Assembly (NCBI RefSeq): GCF_003627955.1
Contig: NZ_RBWS01000030.1
Span: 1-46,663, forward strand
Direction of reading: 5' to 3'
Length of the DNA stretch: 46,663 nt
From: Sphingobacterium puteale
Lineage (GTDB): Bacteria; Bacteroidota; Bacteroidia; Sphingobacteriales; Sphingobacteriaceae
A program made the position numbers and the translations under genes. Below, one piece after another: positions 17,162 through 26,153 of this stretch. The notes under the pieces were generated by a model. That model ran no database searches, was not told the DNA's origin, and saw only the letters and a program-made list of their open reading frames with translations. Each line of letters starts with the position of its first letter. Positions within the stretch are counted from its first letter, which is position 1.

Positions 17162-18271
17162 TTACCCCATAAAGCTCAACAGATAGCACACAAGAAGAAT
17201 TAACAACACCAAGAAAGCGATTTTCCAAAAGCTATAGGGTCTCTGTCCATACACCTTACCATTGAAAGCATTGACCATGATCTGATAACTCTTGCCCTTA
17301 TACTGATAAGCTGAAAGCCATACGGGCAAGAGTATATATTTCAATCTGATTGACTTAAAATCACTATCGATAAGATCAATATCCTGGGTATCCCCACCAA
17401 TATCATTTTCGACCTGCCGTTCAATTTCGCGATCCATAATAGCTCGGGCGGTTCGGGCCGCCACAACATGGTCGACACTAAATGTCTCTGCAATAAAACC
17501 ACTCAGGTACTGTTCGTTAAATGGCTTCAGGTAACTCAAGTTCCATGGGCCAATTTTATCCGAAAACTTTTCGGGAAGCGAGGTCGATCCAGAGATAACG
17601 ATGTCCCTAAATTGGCTATAAATTGTTCCCGAAGCAGGATACCAGTTCGTGCGGCGCTCCTCATATTCCTCCGTTTCACCGTCAGAATTACGTCGTGTTC
17701 GTGTTACATAATAATATTCACCACGTGATCCTTCATAAGAAGAATGCACATCCGAATCGTATGACCAAAATGGGATGTATACGCCTTTCAACCGATCATT
17801 CCGCGTATTGAAGATCCGCTTGAAATCATTGGGAGCAAACCAGACTTTGCCTGCCCATTGCGTTAATAAACCAAAGGCTTGCTTATAGTCCACCGAGAAA
17901 GGCACAAGTCCATGGGGTTTAACGATACGTTTTTGCTGATGATCAATAACCAACGGTGATGCACAAAAAGCACACACATCTGCTGTAACATGGGGATTCA
18001 ACCTCGAATTCGCCCCACAGTTGCTACAATGAACGACTTCCGCCAGATAGCTATATCGCTCGTCCGCGACACCTTCCATCACCTTTCCAAAAACTTTATA
18101 ATCCGTAGCTTCAATCTCCCCACCTTTCGGCATGTTGTCCGCAATTTCATTTTTAGTCCCACAATACGAACATTCCAGGTAGGAAGTTCCGGGTTGATAA
18201 GTCAAAACAGCACCGCAACCCTGGCATTTTAACCCCCGCTCTATTTCGGAGGTCTTCTCTTCAAAACTCAT
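17162..18271 (-). CDS. double zinc-ribbon membrane protein (YdjG/TFIIB-type zinc binding)
   Basis: The 369-residue product carries two CxxC-CxxC zinc ribbons at the N-terminus: Cys16/Cys19 with Cys34/Cys37, and Cys82/Cys85 with Cys100/Cys103. A mixed domain (about 120-345) follows, with KGVYIPFWSYD and RLKYILLPVWLSAYQYKGKSYQIMVNAFNGKVYG. One membrane helix closes the protein (about 347-366). This layout matches the family often called TFIIB-type zinc-ribbon or YdjG-like, which is encoded beside SPFH proteins in many bacteria. In B. subtilis such a protein works with PspA at the membrane. It lies 23 bp downstream of the SPFH gene, so they form an operon. Confidence 0.85.
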   Translation of the reverse strand: MSFEEKTSEIERGLKCQGCGAVLTYQPGTSYLECSYCGTKNEIADNMPKGGEIEATDYKVFGKVMEGVADERYSYLAEVVHCSNCGANSRLNPHVTADVCAFCASPLVIDHQQKRIVKPHGLVPFSVDYKQAFGLLTQWAGKVWFAPNDFKRIFNTRNDRLKGVYIPFWSYDSDVHSSYEGSRGEYYYVTRTRRNSDGETEEYEERRTNWYPASGTIYSQFRDIVISGSTSLPEKFSDKIGPWNLSYLKPFNEQYLSGFIAETFSVDHVVAARTARAIMDREIERQVENDIGGDTQDIDLIDSDFKSIRLKYILLPVWLSAYQYKGKSYQIMVNAFNGKVYGQRPYSFWKIAFLVLLILLVCYLLSFMG

Positions 18272-18294
18272 ACTTGTGATTAGTACTTAGATCT

Positions 18295-19443
18295 CTAAAC
18301 TCCAGGAATTGGTGGCGGAGTTTGCGAAAACAAATCCTTTAATTCAACAATTTTATCAGCTTCAGTCCAGTTATCAAGCCCTTCTTTCCAAACTAAAGTT
18401 GAAGCCGTGAGTGTACCCTCTCCAAGCAGTCCACGTAATTGTTCCTGACCGAATGGTCCTTCTTGCTTTCCCTTTATTGCCAAGTAATAAGCAACGGCCT
18501 TTGGTATCGGTGGCGGAACAACGGCGCCTGTCGCAGCACCCGCCCCAGCCGCAGCCGTAGGATTGTTGCCATCAAAATTATTTTGCTGAAACACATTACC
18601 CATCTGCCCAACCATTCCTGCTCCCAAACCAGCACCAAAACCGGCACCAACAATGCCACCACTGCTTGGGTTTTCCGCCGCTTTTTCCATGGAATTAGCA
18701 GCTTGAAACTGTGCATAAGCACCAAGGTTTCCTACCACCCCCATACTGCTTCGTTTATCCAGTGCTTTTTCGACCTCCTCTGGAAATGAGATATTTTCGA
18801 TCAAAAATTTGGTCAGGCTCAATCCGATCTCTTCAAAGTCGCCGCTTATTTTTTGTTGGATTAATACCGAAACTTCATCGTAGTTCGACGCTAGATCCAG
18901 CGCTGGGATTTTTGATTCCGCAATGGCATCCATGCCTCTGGAAACGGCTATATTACGCAATTGCTCCGTAATATCATCTACGGTGAATACCGGAGTCGTC
19001 GCAACCAGCTGCTTCATAAAAACAGCGATATCTTTTACCTGAAAGGAAAAATTTCCAAAGGCCCGAAGTCGTATCGGCCCAAATTCTGGATCACGTAACA
19101 TGATCGGATTTTTTGTTCCCCAACGTTGATTAACAAACTGCCGTAGGTTGACAAAATAAACATCAGCCTTAAACGGACTGTTAAAACCGTACTTCCATCC
19201 GCTGATGGTTGTCATAATTGGCATGTTCTGCGTTGTCAATTCATATCTGCCGGGTTGAAATACATCGGCCACAACGCCCTCATTCATAAATACAGCGGCT
19301 TGCCCCTCCCGTACGGTAAGTTGAGCCCCCATCTTAATTTCATTCTGATACCGCGGAAATTTCCACACAATCGTATCCGTACTATTATCGACCCACTCGA
19401 TAATATCTATAAATTCATTTCTGATTTTATCAAATAACCCCAT
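18295..19443 (-). CDS. SPFH-domain protein with C-terminal GYF_2 domain
   Basis: The 382-residue product starts with an SPFH/prohibitin-like region of the 'virion core protein' (YdjI) type (about 20-235: VREGQAAVFMNEG, FQPGRYELTT, RLRAFGNFSFQVKD). A Gly/Ala-rich linker follows (about 260-308), then PPPIP (310-314), a GYF_2/DUF4339 domain (about 319-371: YYLAIKGKQEGPFGQEQL, STLVWKEGLDNW) and a second PPPIP at the C-terminus (376-380). No membrane helix is seen, so it may attach peripherally. SPFH proteins scaffold membrane microdomains. It is the first gene of the operon with the zinc-ribbon protein and is divergent from parE. Confidence 0.88.
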   Translation of the reverse strand: MGLFDKIRNEFIDIIEWVDNSTDTIVWKFPRYQNEIKMGAQLTVREGQAAVFMNEGVVADVFQPGRYELTTQNMPIMTTISGWKYGFNSPFKADVYFVNLRQFVNQRWGTKNPIMLRDPEFGPIRLRAFGNFSFQVKDIAVFMKQLVATTPVFTVDDITEQLRNIAVSRGMDAIAESKIPALDLASNYDEVSVLIQQKISGDFEEIGLSLTKFLIENISFPEEVEKALDKRSSMGVVGNLGAYAQFQAANSMEKAAENPSSGGIVGAGFGAGLGAGMVGQMGNVFQQNNFDGNNPTAAAGAGAATGAVVPPPIPKAVAYYLAIKGKQEGPFGQEQLRGLLGEGTLTASTLVWKEGLDNWTEADKIVELKDLFSQTPPPIPGV

Positions 19444-19579
19444 AAATTTTTCTCTTTACAATTACTTACACTAAATGTAAACATTTCCTTGGAAACCGCC
19501 AATTTTACCTTTCTTATCGGAAACCATAGATATCTAAAAAATTTAGTCTTTTATACTACATATCGTGGTTTATTTTTTA

Positions 19580-19587
19580 TACTTTTG
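19580..19587 (+). promoter_or_regulatory. putative -7 element of parE
   Basis: TACTTTTG is an exact TAnnTTTG match 23 nt upstream of the parE ATG, in the 167-bp divergent gap between the SPFH operon and parE. Confidence 0.45.
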
Positions 19588-19610
19588 TTAGCTAAGTTCT
19601 ACATAAATTT

Positions 19611-21464
19611 ATGAGTACATATAACGAAGACAGTATTAGGTCCCTGGATTGGAAAGAGCATATCCGCCTTCGTCCGGGAATGTACATAGGAAAGTTAGGG
19701 GACGGTTCGGCCTACGATGATGGCATCTATGTTTTATTGAAAGAAGTTGTCGACAATTCTATTGATGAGTTTGTGATGGGCGCCGGTAAAACCATTGATA
19801 TCACCGTAAACGAAAACAAAGTTTCAGTACGCGATTATGGCCGGGGAATTCCAATTGGATCTGTCGTAGATGTAGTTTCCAAAATCAATACCGGTGGTAA
19901 ATATGACAGCAAGGCCTTTCAAAAATCTGTTGGATTAAATGGCGTGGGTACAAAAGCAGTAAATGCTTTATCCAGCCAGTTTACGGTACAGTCATACCGC
20001 CAAAATATAACACGTATTGCGCAGTTTTCCAAAGGAGAATTGGTGAATGACGAGCAGAAAGATACCACACAACGCAACGGTACATCAGTAACATTCTATC
20101 CAGATGATTCTATTTTCAGAAATTACAAATACCGTCCGGAATTTGTAGAGAATATGATCTGGAACTATGTTTTTCTAAACTCAGGCCTTACCATTAATTT
20201 TAATGGACAGAAGTTTATTTCTGAAAATGGATTAAAAGACTTATTAGAAAGAAATATAGATTCCGAATCCATGCGCTATCCAATCATTCACTTACGTGGT
20301 GATGATATTGAGATCGCAATGACCCACGGTCAACAATATGGAGAAGAATACTATTCTTTTGTAAACGGTCAGCATACGACACAGGGCGGAACACACCAAG
20401 CAGCCTTCCGTGAAGCAATTGTCAGAACAATACGCGAATTCTACAAAAAAGAATTTGACGCATCAGATATTCGGTCCTCGATTATTGGCGCCATTGCCAT
20501 CAAAGTACAGGAACCGGTTTTCGAATCCCAAACAAAAACAAAATTAGGCTCTCAGAGTGTCGGTCCGGAAGGCCCTACTGTAAGAGGCTTCATCAATGAC
20601 TTTGTCAAAAAAGCATTGGATGACTATCTTCATAAAAATCCAAGTACGGCAGATGCACTGCAAAAACGTATTCTTCAATCTGAAAGGGAGCGTAAAGATA
20701 TTGCAGGGATCAAAAAACTGGCCAATGAAAGAGCAAAAAAAGCATCTTTACACAACCGCAAATTGCGCGACTGTAAAGTCCACTTCAGTGATAAAAACGA
20801 GCGCAACCAAGAGACTACACTTTTTATAACAGAGGGAGATTCCGCATCAGGTTCAATTACCAAGTCACGTGATGTACAGACACAAGCGGTTTTTAGTTTA
20901 AAAGGGAAACCATTGAACTCATATGGCATGTCCAAAAAAATTGTGTATGAAAATGAAGAGTTCAATCTCTTGCAACATGCGCTCAATATCGAAGATGGAC
21001 TAGATGGATTACGGTACAACAATATTGTTATCGCTACTGATGCCGACGTCGATGGAATGCACATTCGTCTCTTGTTATTGACATTTTTCCTACAGTTTTT
21101 TCCGGATTTGGTCAAAGCAGGTCATGTATCTATCCTCCAAACACCATTATTCCGGGTTCGGAACAAAAAGGAAACGATCTATTGTTACTCCGATGAAGAA
21201 CGTCAAAAAGCAATTGCGAAACTAGGAGCCAAACCTGAGATCACCCGGTTTAAAGGTTTAGGTGAAATATCGCCTTCCGAGTTTGGCCTATTCATCGGAA
21301 AAGACATCCGTCTTGACCCGGTTATTTTATCAAAAGACAATAAGATTCAACAATTATTAGAATACTACATGGGCAAAAACACACCGGACCGACAAAAACA
21401 TATCGTCGAGAATTTGCGTGTAGAAGTAGACCTTGAAGAAGAACTGACAAAAAAAGCGGGTTAA
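19611..21464 (+). CDS. parE: DNA topoisomerase IV subunit B (type IIA topoisomerase ATPase)
   Basis: The 617-residue ATPase subunit decatenates sister chromosomes together with ParC. GHKL motifs are clear: catalytic Glu45 and Asn49 (KEVVDNSIDE), DYGRGIP (75-81) and GVGTKAVNAL near 116. The TOPRIM domain has EGDSASG (from Glu408) and DADVDG (477-482). The length fits the short ParE form without the GyrB insert of about 170 residues. GyrB cannot be fully excluded from sequence alone, but length and style favour ParE. No parC or gyrA homologue follows. The stop codon lies inside the terminator stem at 21451-21478. Confidence 0.92.
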   Translation: MSTYNEDSIRSLDWKEHIRLRPGMYIGKLGDGSAYDDGIYVLLKEVVDNSIDEFVMGAGKTIDITVNENKVSVRDYGRGIPIGSVVDVVSKINTGGKYDSKAFQKSVGLNGVGTKAVNALSSQFTVQSYRQNITRIAQFSKGELVNDEQKDTTQRNGTSVTFYPDDSIFRNYKYRPEFVENMIWNYVFLNSGLTINFNGQKFISENGLKDLLERNIDSESMRYPIIHLRGDDIEIAMTHGQQYGEEYYSFVNGQHTTQGGTHQAAFREAIVRTIREFYKKEFDASDIRSSIIGAIAIKVQEPVFESQTKTKLGSQSVGPEGPTVRGFINDFVKKALDDYLHKNPSTADALQKRILQSERERKDIAGIKKLANERAKKASLHNRKLRDCKVHFSDKNERNQETTLFITEGDSASGSITKSRDVQTQAVFSLKGKPLNSYGMSKKIVYENEEFNLLQHALNIEDGLDGLRYNNIVIATDADVDGMHIRLLLLTFFLQFFPDLVKAGHVSILQTPLFRVRNKKETIYCYSDEERQKAIAKLGAKPEITRFKGLGEISPSEFGLFIGKDIRLDPVILSKDNKIQQLLEYYMGKNTPDRQKHIVENLRVEVDLEEELTKKAG

Positions 21465-21478
21465 TTAACCCGCTTTTT
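21451..21478 (+). terminator. terminator overlapping the parE stop codon
   Basis: A perfect 28-bp palindrome (AAAAAGCGGGTTAA and its complement) is followed by a T run. The last parE codons and the TAA form the left arm, so the gene ends inside its own terminator. purU starts 22 bp later, so read-through may still supply purU. Confidence 0.85.
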
Positions 21479-21500
21479 TGCAACCTACGACCTATATTTC

Positions 21501-22343
21501 ATGCACAATCAAACCTTAATTCTGATCCAATGTCAAGATGCCGTTGGATTGGTAGCCAATATTTCCAACACATTGGCCAAATATCAGCTTAATATCATTA
21601 CCATGCGTGAGTATGTTGATGAAGAAGCAAATAAATTTTTTGTCCGTGTCGTCTGTAACGGTTTATTTCCTAACCAGACACAGCTTGCCAATTCACTGGC
21701 CGAAGTGCTTCCACCTTCCGCGCAGATCCAGGTAAACCCCAGCAATCGGAAAAAAATTATTGTCCTTGTCACTAAAGAACATCACTGTCTGGCAGATATT
21801 CTGGTTCGGCAACATTTCGAAACCTGGGGAGCAGAAGTACAGGCGGTCATTGGTAATTATGATACCTTACGTTCATTTACGGATAAATTTGATATTCCAT
21901 TCCATTGTATCTCGCATGAAGGCTTATCAAAAGAAGATTTTGAAACACAATTGATCGCGCAAATCAAAAATTACAATTTTGATTATATCATTCTGGCAAA
22001 ATTTATGCGCATCCTCTCCTCCTTTTTCGTGGCTACATTCGAAAATAGGTTGATCAATATCCATCACTCATTTCTTCCTGCATTCATTGGAGCAAACCCT
22101 TACAAACAAGCGCATTCCCGAGGAGTAAAGATTATTGGCGCTACCGCACATTTCGTCACCGACCAGCTTGATGAAGGTCCTATCATCGTCCAGGATATAC
22201 GCCATGTCAATCATACTTATACCGTTAAAGATATGGTAACTGCCGGTAAAGAAATTGAAAAAGCAGTTTTAAGCAGAGCAATACGCCTATTGAGCGAAGA
22301 CCGTGTAATGCTCAACGACTATAAAACCATTGTGTTTGAATAG
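21501..22343 (+). CDS. purU: formyltetrahydrofolate deformylase
   Basis: The 280-residue enzyme hydrolyses 10-formyl-THF to THF and formate, balancing one-carbon pools and feeding formate to PurT. An N-terminal ACT domain (about 5-78, LILIQCQDAVGLVANISN) is followed by the formyltransferase fold (about 84-280). The catalytic set is visible: Asn186 and His188 (INIHHSFLPAF) and Asp224 (DQLDEGPII). The length is normal. It lies 36 bp after parE but beyond parE's terminator. Confidence 0.95.
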   Translation: MHNQTLILIQCQDAVGLVANISNTLAKYQLNIITMREYVDEEANKFFVRVVCNGLFPNQTQLANSLAEVLPPSAQIQVNPSNRKKIIVLVTKEHHCLADILVRQHFETWGAEVQAVIGNYDTLRSFTDKFDIPFHCISHEGLSKEDFETQLIAQIKNYNFDYIILAKFMRILSSFFVATFENRLINIHHSFLPAFIGANPYKQAHSRGVKIIGATAHFVTDQLDEGPIIVQDIRHVNHTYTVKDMVTAGKEIEKAVLSRAIRLLSEDRVMLNDYKTIVFE

Positions 22344-22427
22344 TGATCACAATCACCGCTGTAGACGTGTAGTCATTATTTTTTTTTCGCGTTATTCTTG
22401 ATTATTTCGTAAAAGAACTATTTAAGA

Positions 22428-24206
22428 ATGACGCACACTTTCCATATCCCGGTATTGGGGCTAGCCTTTTCAATAGACTCGGCAATCAAGGTTGCACAAT
22501 ACGGGATTTCTTCCGTAATGTCCATTGTTGACGACGAGCTCATCGAGCGCATGCGCCGCTATTACTGCGGGCAATATCAAATTCCTTATCATCCGATCTG
22601 CACAACGGAAGAAGACTTCCGTGCAAATAGAATCACCGCCTATCTCGATCTCGTACAGCAGGTGGTCAATAGGCAGATAAACTCCCTGAAACATCAATCC
22701 TTTACTGAAAATTCGGAACTGACCAAATACTTCCAGCTTTTACCGGATTCCCATCCCTCAAAACCGATCTATCACGCGATGGAAATTGAAACAAATCGCG
22801 CGATCAAAACAGCGCTTCAAGATCTGTTGATCAATTATCTGAAACCCGGAGACATCAATGTTAATATTATGTCCAAAGTGGACAAAATAAATTATAAGAA
22901 TGGCGTTCCTTTAGCCCAGCACTACTCGGATGCTTTAGCCGCCTTACGCGGGTTCGCTAATTCCACATTACACTCTTCAGTCATTCTCTCCGCAGGAATG
23001 AACCCGCATTTATATGCCTATCTTGCTGAATTACCGGCATTCTTCCCAAATGCTGACAGCAGTTTTAACAAGAAGGTCGTTTTAAAAGTCAGCGATTTTA
23101 GATCATCCCTTATCCAGGCAAAATATCTCGCAAAAAGAGGAGTCTGGGTTTCTGAGTTCCGGGTAGAGTCTGGATTAAATTGCGGTGGACATGCTTTTGC
23201 AACAGATGGTTTTCTATTGGGTCCCATTTTGGAAGAGTTCAAGACAAAAAAACAAAGTTTACAAGCGGAGCTCTTCACAATTTATCAGGACTATTGGCTA
23301 GGACATGGCTTACAGTTGACCGATTCACCCCAGGTCAAATATACCGTACAAGGCGGAATAGGCACCGCCATCGAACATCAATTTCTATTGAATTACTATG
23401 AATTTGATGCTGTGGGTTGGGGCTCGCCATTTTTAATGGTTCCGGAAGCTACAACTGTGGACAATGAAACGTTGAAAGCACTGGCAGAAGCTGAGCAAAC
23501 CGACTTCTACTGTAGCGGAGCTTCACCTTTAGGTGTACCGTTTAATAATTTTAGAACCAGCAGCGCCGAAAAGTTACGGTTAGAACGTATCCAAAAAGGA
23601 AGGCCCGGAAGCCCTTGTAAAAAAGAATATCTAATCGCCAATCGGGAATTTGGAGAAAAGCCGATTTGTACCGCATCACGTGCATATCAACACCAAAAAA
23701 TCCTGGAACTGCAGAACCAGCAACTTACGGCTGAAGAATACAACAAGGCATTCGATACCATCACCGAAAAAAACTGCCTCTGTGAAGGACTGGCTGCTCC
23801 CGCTTATCTCAAATACAATATCCAACAAAATAAGGAGCAGATGGCTGTCTCCATTTGTCCGGGGCCAAATCTGTACTGGTTCAAAAAACAATATTCTTTA
23901 AAACAGATGATTGATCATATTTACGGCCGCGTGTCGATACTAGAAAATTCAGACCGGCAATTTGTGCTGATCAATGAATTAAACCTCTATATCGATCATA
24001 TCCAAAAATATATCAGCGACAATAAAGATAAACTCAATGACAAAAAAATAAATTATATTGCCAAATTCAAAGCACAATTACAGGCCGGAATAGATTACTA
24101 TCATAAACTACAAGATCAGCTCTCGTATCTTCCTAAAAGCACCCTGGAAGCTATACCCTTACAGCTGGAGCTTGCAACCACCCGTTTAAAAGCCCTTCAG
24201 ATATAG
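22428..24206 (+). CDS. unrecognised 592-residue protein, FMN-barrel-like with Cys-rich tail
   Basis: I cannot name this family. The start (FHIPVLGLAFSIDSAIKVAQYGI) and the mid region look like a flavin TIM barrel of the nitronate monooxygenase/FabK/GltB kind: SGLNCGGHAF at 248-257, YTVQGGIGTA at 305-314 and FDAVGWGSPFLMVPEAT at 326-342. After the barrel-like part five cysteines cluster (Cys397, Cys414, Cys450, Cys452, Cys477, the last in SICPGPN), which could bind an Fe-S cluster or zinc. The last about 90 residues are helical. No signal peptide is seen. It is plausibly a cytosolic redox enzyme, but substrate and cofactor are unproven. It stands as a single gene after purU (84-bp gap) and ends at tandem hairpins. 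Confidence 0.8.
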   Translation: MTHTFHIPVLGLAFSIDSAIKVAQYGISSVMSIVDDELIERMRRYYCGQYQIPYHPICTTEEDFRANRITAYLDLVQQVVNRQINSLKHQSFTENSELTKYFQLLPDSHPSKPIYHAMEIETNRAIKTALQDLLINYLKPGDINVNIMSKVDKINYKNGVPLAQHYSDALAALRGFANSTLHSSVILSAGMNPHLYAYLAELPAFFPNADSSFNKKVVLKVSDFRSSLIQAKYLAKRGVWVSEFRVESGLNCGGHAFATDGFLLGPILEEFKTKKQSLQAELFTIYQDYWLGHGLQLTDSPQVKYTVQGGIGTAIEHQFLLNYYEFDAVGWGSPFLMVPEATTVDNETLKALAEAEQTDFYCSGASPLGVPFNNFRTSSAEKLRLERIQKGRPGSPCKKEYLIANREFGEKPICTASRAYQHQKILELQNQQLTAEEYNKAFDTITEKNCLCEGLAAPAYLKYNIQQNKEQMAVSICPGPNLYWFKKQYSLKQMIDHIYGRVSILENSDRQFVLINELNLYIDHIQKYISDNKDKLNDKKINYIAKFKAQLQAGIDYYHKLQDQLSYLPKSTLEAIPLQLELATTRLKALQI

Positions 24207-24222
24207 GTCGTATTGGGACTAA

Positions 24223-24260
24223 AATAAACGCGGCAGGTCCACAGGACTGCCGCGTTTATT
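24223..24260. terminator. hairpin after the 592-residue gene
   Basis: The stem AATAAACGCGGCAG with its complement, extended by TCC/GGA past a bulge, ends in TTTATT. It is the first of two hairpins side by side between convergent genes. Confidence 0.75.
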
Positions 24261-24305
24261 GCACGGTAAATATTCCTGTTGAATAAACAGGAATATTTAC
24301 CGTGC
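24261..24305 (-). terminator. 20-bp perfect hairpin overlapping methyltransferase stop
   Basis: The arms 24261-24280 and 24286-24305 pair perfectly around a 5-nt loop. The methyltransferase stop codon (24297-24299) lies inside the arm, so the coding end is part of the hairpin. No U-tract follows directly; the hairpin at 24223-24260 comes next in the minus direction. Confidence 0.75.
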
Positions 24306-25202
24306 AATTTTACGAAATTTCCCAAAAACTCCCAGTGGAAGTTTTGGCCCTGCAGTAGCTTGCAGAAAAAGCTCGCCAATTTCTAAATTTTCTACTTTCG
24401 GAAAGGCAGTTTTTATTAAATTTTCCACAATGACCGAAGAAAAACCCAATGAATAAGTATTTAAGATCAGGAAATGCTCTTTGGGATCCAACAATTGAAC
24501 CACCTCTGTCATCATCTCCATAATATGGTCTTCGAGCTTCCATTTTTCTCCTTTTGGTCCATGTCCGTATGCTGGTGGATCCAAAATAATACCATTATAC
24601 GTATTTCCCCTTTTTAGCTCGCGCTTGACAAACTTCAATGCATCCTCAACTACCCAACGGATATTATCCAGGTTGGAAATCTCCATGTTTTCATTCGCCC
24701 AAGTGACCACTTGCTTAATAGAGTCGACATGTGTTGTGTCTGCTCCCGCGGCCTTCGCTATTAATGAAGCTCCCCCCGTATATGCAAAAAGATTTAAAAC
24801 TTTGGGTTTCTCGGCCTTAAAAGAACGGACAGATTCCGAAATATAATCCCAATTGACAGCCTGTTCGGGAAATATCCCAACGTGCTTAAACGAGGTCAAT
24901 CCCAATCTGAATTTGATAGCGACATCATCGTTTTTATATTGGATATGCCAACGGTCCTGGATTTTTGGATTTTTTTTCAACCACTCTCCGGTAGTAGCCG
25001 AACGTCCCTTGAATTTGATATGATAACGTTTGTTCCATTCTGCATCGCTCAAAGCCTTGGGCCACACAGCCTGTGGCTCCGGCCTAATTAATATCAGATC
25101 GCCAAAGCGTTCTAATTTCTCAAAATCACCACAGTCAATAAGCTCATAGTCTTTCCAATGTTGTGGGGTCAATAGTTGTATATTCGTTGTTGCCAAAATC
25201 AA
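24297..25202 (-). CDS. class I SAM-dependent methyltransferase, RlmI-like without PUA domain
   Basis: The 301-residue product has an N-terminal part (1-120, with WNKRYHIKFKGRSATTGEWLKKNP) and a Rossmann methyltransferase domain: SAM motif VLNLFAYTGGAS near 139, an acidic VDS near 158 and the catalytic-type motif ILDPPAYGHGPKGEKW near 205. It resembles RlmI/RlmK 23S rRNA cytosine-guanine methyltransferases but lacks the PUA domain, as in related Bacteroidota proteins. The target is probably rRNA, not proven. It lies downstream of the Mla pair, 183 bp away with nothing visible between. Confidence 0.82.
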   Translation of the reverse strand: MILATTNIQLLTPQHWKDYELIDCGDFEKLERFGDLILIRPEPQAVWPKALSDAEWNKRYHIKFKGRSATTGEWLKKNPKIQDRWHIQYKNDDVAIKFRLGLTSFKHVGIFPEQAVNWDYISESVRSFKAEKPKVLNLFAYTGGASLIAKAAGADTTHVDSIKQVVTWANENMEISNLDNIRWVVEDALKFVKRELKRGNTYNGIILDPPAYGHGPKGEKWKLEDHIMEMMTEVVQLLDPKEHFLILNTYSLGFSSVIVENLIKTAFPKVENLEIGELFLQATAGPKLPLGVFGKFRKIAR

Positions 25203-25385
25203 AATTTTCCGACAAAACTAAGCTAAATTTCCCTTATATTGAAATTTAGCTTCCGCCCATCCGCTTTGGAAATGGAAATTCCTCACATCAAAACAGCAGA
25301 AAAATCCATGTAATCCAGGATCTTCAATATAGGCCAAAACACGGGAAATCTATGATAAATGTAAATATATTCATTATCTCACCGT

Positions 25386-26144
25386 TTATTGCCCCATAGA
25401 AGCTTTGGCACTTTTCATCAATGGGCTTGCAAATACAAAATTATTTAATTCCTCCACATCGGATCGCATCATATCTTTATTGGATCCCTCCCAAAATTTT
25501 TGCCCTTGATATAAAAATAGAATATACTCACCGATCCCCATAACAGAGTTCATGTCGTGGGTGACGACGACTGTTGTGCACTTCAGTTCCTGGGTAATTT
25601 TAAGCACTAATTCATCAATTACAATAGAGGTCTCCGGATCCAAACCTGAATTTGGTTCATCGCAAAAAAGATATTTGGGATTCATACTGATCGCACGCGC
25701 GATACCAACGCGTTTTTTCATTCCTCCAGATAGTTCAGCGGGGAATAACTTGTTCCTTCCCTCCAGGTTAACCTGTTCCAAACAATGGTTTGCGCGGTCT
25801 AATTTTTCGGCTTTAGACATATCTGTGAACATATCCAAGGAGAACATAATGTTTTGCTCCACCGTCATTGAATCAAACAGGGCTGAATTCTGAAATAACA
25901 TTCCGATTTCTTTCCGGATCGGTACGCGTTCTTCAAAATTCATTCTGGTGAAATCACTATTGTCAAACAGTACCTTACCCTTTTCGGGGTGATGCAATCC
26001 AACGATACATTTTAATAAGGTACTTTTTCCCGAACCGGATCCACCAATGATCAAACTTACTTTTCCGGGTTCGAAATTTGCACTTATTCCTTTTAAAACA
26101 TGGTTCTCACCAAAAGACTTGTTAATATTTTCAATTTCAATCAT
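25386..26144 (-). CDS. ABC transporter ATP-binding protein, MlaF-like
   Basis: The 252-residue ATPase has Walker A GGSGSGKST (34-42), signature LSGGM (138-142), Walker B YLFCDEP (158-164) and switch His196 (VVVTHDM). The segment GMKKRVGIARAI and its pairing with an MlaE permease mark the Mla/Mkl family that moves phospholipids between the membranes. It lies 9 bp after the permease gene. The MCE-domain partner (MlaD) is not in this window. Confidence 0.9.
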   Translation of the reverse strand: MIEIENINKSFGENHVLKGISANFEPGKVSLIIGGSGSGKSTLLKCIVGLHHPEKGKVLFDNSDFTRMNFEERVPIRKEIGMLFQNSALFDSMTVEQNIMFSLDMFTDMSKAEKLDRANHCLEQVNLEGRNKLFPAELSGGMKKRVGIARAISMNPKYLFCDEPNSGLDPETSIVIDELVLKITQELKCTTVVVTHDMNSVMGIGEYILFLYQGQKFWEGSNKDMMRSDVEELNNFVFASPLMKSAKASMGQ

Positions 26145-26153
26145 AAGATCTTT

